From CAJGCS01 sp045589955 (GTDB taxonomy: Bacteria; Bacillota_I; Bacilli_A; ML615J-28; CAG-313), in contig JAZNQD010000069.1 in assembly GCA_045589955.1 (NCBI GenBank), positions 1 through 6,742 on the forward strand: 6,742 bases of DNA, given 5' to 3'. Shown here one piece after another: positions 5,440-6,742 of this stretch. Each line of letters begins with the position of its first letter. Position 1 is the stretch's first letter. The position numbers and the translations under genes are program-made. The notes beneath the pieces are model-generated. The model saw only the letters and a list, made by a program, of their open reading frames with translations. It searched no databases and had not been told where the DNA came from.

Positions 5440-5934
5440 TTAAATATTAAAATATGTCTCCAACATATTTCTATATTTTGGTTCATCTGCAAATTTTGCA
5501 ATATGCTCAATAAATTTTCCATCAATTGAAAATTTGGCAACCATACTATATCCATAATTATTTAATACCGTGCAAGATATAACAATTATTTCATCCTTAT
5601 CATTATAAATTAAAACTGCATAACCTGTAGGACTATCGACACTTTCATTTTCTCTATGAAATGTAATGGTTGATAAATCTGCTATAAAATCATCCATTTT
5701 ATCATTTGGTAGTTCATCAATTAATTTAATAGAATTGACATCAAATTTAGGCACAGAGCCATCATTTACAGTAATTATTTGTGGATTTTCATTTGTGCAT
5801 TCAACCAATTCTATTTTTATTACTTCTCTTAATAATTCGTCAGAATCAAAATAATATGTAGGTGGTTCAGTCACACACCCTGATGATAATAATATAAATA
5901 GACAAAAAATAGTTAAGATAGTTGCTTTTTTCAT
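5440..5934 (-). CDS. Small lipoprotein of unknown function, 164 aa
   Basis: The N-terminus is a lipoprotein signal peptide: MKK, a hydrophobic stretch, then lipobox LSSGC with Cys20 counted from the preferred start. The mature part (about 144 aa) is acidic and mixed in character, with phrases TPTGYAVLI-like (actual SPTGYAVLIYND) and GYSMVAKFSIDGKFIEHI that suggest a small beta-rich extracellular domain. I recognise no family. The frame can open three codons earlier at GTG 5943. I prefer ATG 5934 because GGGGTG (5946-5941) then serves as SD, the same spacing as in the Fic gene. It follows the RHS remnant with only 24 bases between that frame's final stop and this start. An immunity or surface role is therefore conceivable but unproven. 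Its own terminator follows. Confidence 0.8.
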   Translation of the reverse strand: MKKATILTIFCLFILLSSGCVTEPPTYYFDSDELLREVIKIELVECTNENPQIITVNDGSVPKFDVNSIKLIDELPNDKMDDFIADLSTITFHRENESVDSPTGYAVLIYNDKDEIIVISCTVLNNYGYSMVAKFSIDGKFIEHIAKFADEPKYRNMLETYFNI

Positions 5935-5958
5935 TAATATCACCCCAATTTGTTTAAA

Positions 5959-6435
5959 TCAAAACCAATATAAAGCAGCAAATGGAAAAGCAATAGCGCT
6001 TACAACGTAATATCCCCAAGCATTTCATTTTTCGGCTTTACTATGTGTTCTTACATTCACTCCACCAGTACTTCCATCAACACTAGAACTTCTATATGCA
6101 ATACTAATTGGATTATTATTCGAATAACTATATAAGTTAAGTCCATTAATACTTGATGGGTTTAAACTTGATACATATGCAGGTTGGATGAATCTTACCA
6201 GTTCAGGGCTATAATAGCGAAAGATTACAAGAAAGAGGTTAGTTTCGACCTCATAATCTTGATTATCATAAAAACTATTTATTATATCGTTTCTAATAAT
6301 AACTTTTTTAAAGAAATCATTAGTTAACGTAAATGGTCTAACTTCTTGCTTTACTTTATCATCATTCAACATTTGAAAAGCAGATTGAATATAAATTTTT
6401 GTGTCTAATTTATTTACTATAAAATCAATTTCCAC
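5959..6435 (-). pseudogene. Decayed chimeric ORF: AAA/DUF4143 ATPase C-terminal part joined to an RHS core segment
   Basis: The open frame from GTG 6435 to TGA 6027-6025 codes for 136 residues from two unrelated families. Residues 1-57 (VEIDFIVNK, KIYIQSAF, VKQEVRPFTL) resemble the C-terminal region of DUF4143-type AAA ATPases, where an EIDF...IYIQ pattern is typical. From about residue 60 the sequence becomes the conserved end of the RHS core: RYYSPELVRFIQP (73-85), SINGLNLYSYSNNNPISIAY (95-114). The junction falls near 6262. The usual several-hundred-residue parts upstream of either fragment are missing, and a stop codon directly precedes the GTG. After the TGA the same frame continues for 21 codons (NAWGYYVVSAIAFPFAALYWF) to a second TGA at 5961-5959. 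It looks like a hydrophobic RHS C-terminal tail cut off by a nonsense change. I judge the product non-functional. Confidence 0.7.
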
Positions 6436-6609
6436 TCAAAATAAAAACGTCAATTAAAAAACACAATTTCGCCTTAAACTTTTTACAAAAATGTCATAAC
6501 TTTAAGGTGGAAAGTATATTTTCTGACTTTTAATTATATATGTCTTTTTATTTACTTATAACATAGTCCTTTAGAATGTTTTTTTATTATGCGCATGTTA
6601 AAATTTTTA
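6436..6609. other. Intergenic remnant region
   Basis: No intact gene is visible. A 7-bp inverted repeat CCTTAAA (6472-6478) / TTTAAGG (6501-6507) lacks the GC content of a good terminator. On the minus strand just upstream of 6435 a different frame reads IDVFILSG, which would suit the residues before VEIDF in DUF4143 proteins. A frameshift in the ATPase remnant is therefore possible. Confidence 0.35.
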
Positions 6610-6628
6610 TTATATTTGATTATGCGCA
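6586..6628. repeat. Short direct repeat ATTATGCGCA
   Basis: ATTATGCGCA occurs at 6586-6595 and 6619-6628, 33 bp apart. The second copy is inside the last codons of the right-edge gene and the first is just downstream. GCGC stands out in such AT-rich DNA. It may be a footprint of an insertion or deletion, or chance. Confidence 0.4.
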
Positions 6629-6741
6629 GATTTTTTTATAATTCTTTTATCTAAACTAGGATCCATCTTAAATTCTTTCCAGTCAGAGTCTATAAATCTA
6701 TAAGGATTGTATAAATCATATAATAATTCTAAAGTTAATTC
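6610..6741 (-). CDS. 3' end of an unrecognised gene (runs off the right edge)
   Basis: An open frame enters from the right edge and ends at TAA 6612-6610, giving 43 residues that include ELLYDLYNPYRFIDSDWKEF and end KRIIKKSAHNQI. The charged, aromatic composition and TGG for Trp look like genuine coding sequence. I do not recognise the family. The C-terminus is soluble in character and has no membrane segment. No clear terminator follows, so it may once have been joined to the remnant downstream. Confidence 0.55.
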   Translation of the reverse strand, partial: ELTLELLYDLYNPYRFIDSDWKEFKMDPSLDKRIIKKSAHNQI

Positions 6742-6742
6742 T

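Noticed and set aside
5666..5854. Plus-strand frame of 62 codons opposite the small lipoprotein
   Set aside because: It is a shadow of the lipoprotein reading frame, without a ribosome-binding site.
5440..5943. Alternative GTG start for the small lipoprotein
   Set aside because: The GTG lies inside the GGGGTG that best serves as SD for ATG 5934.
5959..6435. Mycoplasma-type code with TGA as Trp
   Set aside because: Trp codons in the Fic and LRR genes are TGG and those genes end cleanly at TAA or TAG. A single in-frame TGA in a decayed gene is better read as a mutation.
6472..6507. Insertion-sequence terminal inverted repeats or a terminator
   Set aside because: The 7-bp arms CCTTAAA/TTTAAGG are short and AT-rich, with no transposase nearby and no T-tract.

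Overview
The window is AT-rich (roughly 30% GC by eye), and every gene I can support lies on the minus strand, so it reads from right to left. A BspA-type leucine-rich-repeat lipoprotein, RHS-core and AAA/DUF4143 debris, a Fic protein and a two-repeat type III toxin-antitoxin locus together suggest a low-GC Bacillota (or related) host-associated bacterium. Tryptophan is written TGG in the intact genes, so the standard bacterial code applies. No taxonomic marker is present, so the assignment is inference.

Reading order on the minus strand: (1) at the right edge, the last 43 codons of an unrecognised gene (6610-6741); (2) a decayed chimeric ORF (5959-6435) joining the C-terminal part of a DUF4143-type AAA ATPase to an RHS core segment; (3) a small lipoprotein of unknown function (5440-5934) with a strong terminator; (4) the most notable feature, a complete type III toxin-antitoxin locus (about 4346-5116). 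It has a near-consensus promoter, two 44-nt tandem repeats that each fold as hairpin plus GGG:CCC pseudoknot, an attenuating terminator, then a 160-aa ToxN/CptN/TenpN-like RNase toxin and a terminal terminator; (5) a Fic adenylyltransferase with a Bro-N-like N-terminal domain (3228-4085); (6) a 924-aa BspA-like lipoprotein (258-3032); (7) the first codons of a second, nearly identical lipoprotein signal peptide at the left edge (1-44).

Three copies of one intergenic module (67-249, 3055-3154, 4205-4386) separate the genes in the left two thirds. From left to right on the plus strand each holds a minus-strand promoter, a nine-base-pair hairpin whose stem changes are compensatory, and the box CTAATGGTGGACTRGGGG. 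The two full copies also contain a shared CCTACGATACCCGT block and a long terminator. These modules insulate the genes into separate units, each with its own promoter, and they are the natural substrate for the duplication of the lipoprotein gene.

The toxin-antitoxin locus and the Fic protein both belong to families used in growth control or phage defence. Together with the RHS/ATPase wreckage and the tandem surface-protein genes, they mark this as an accessory region.
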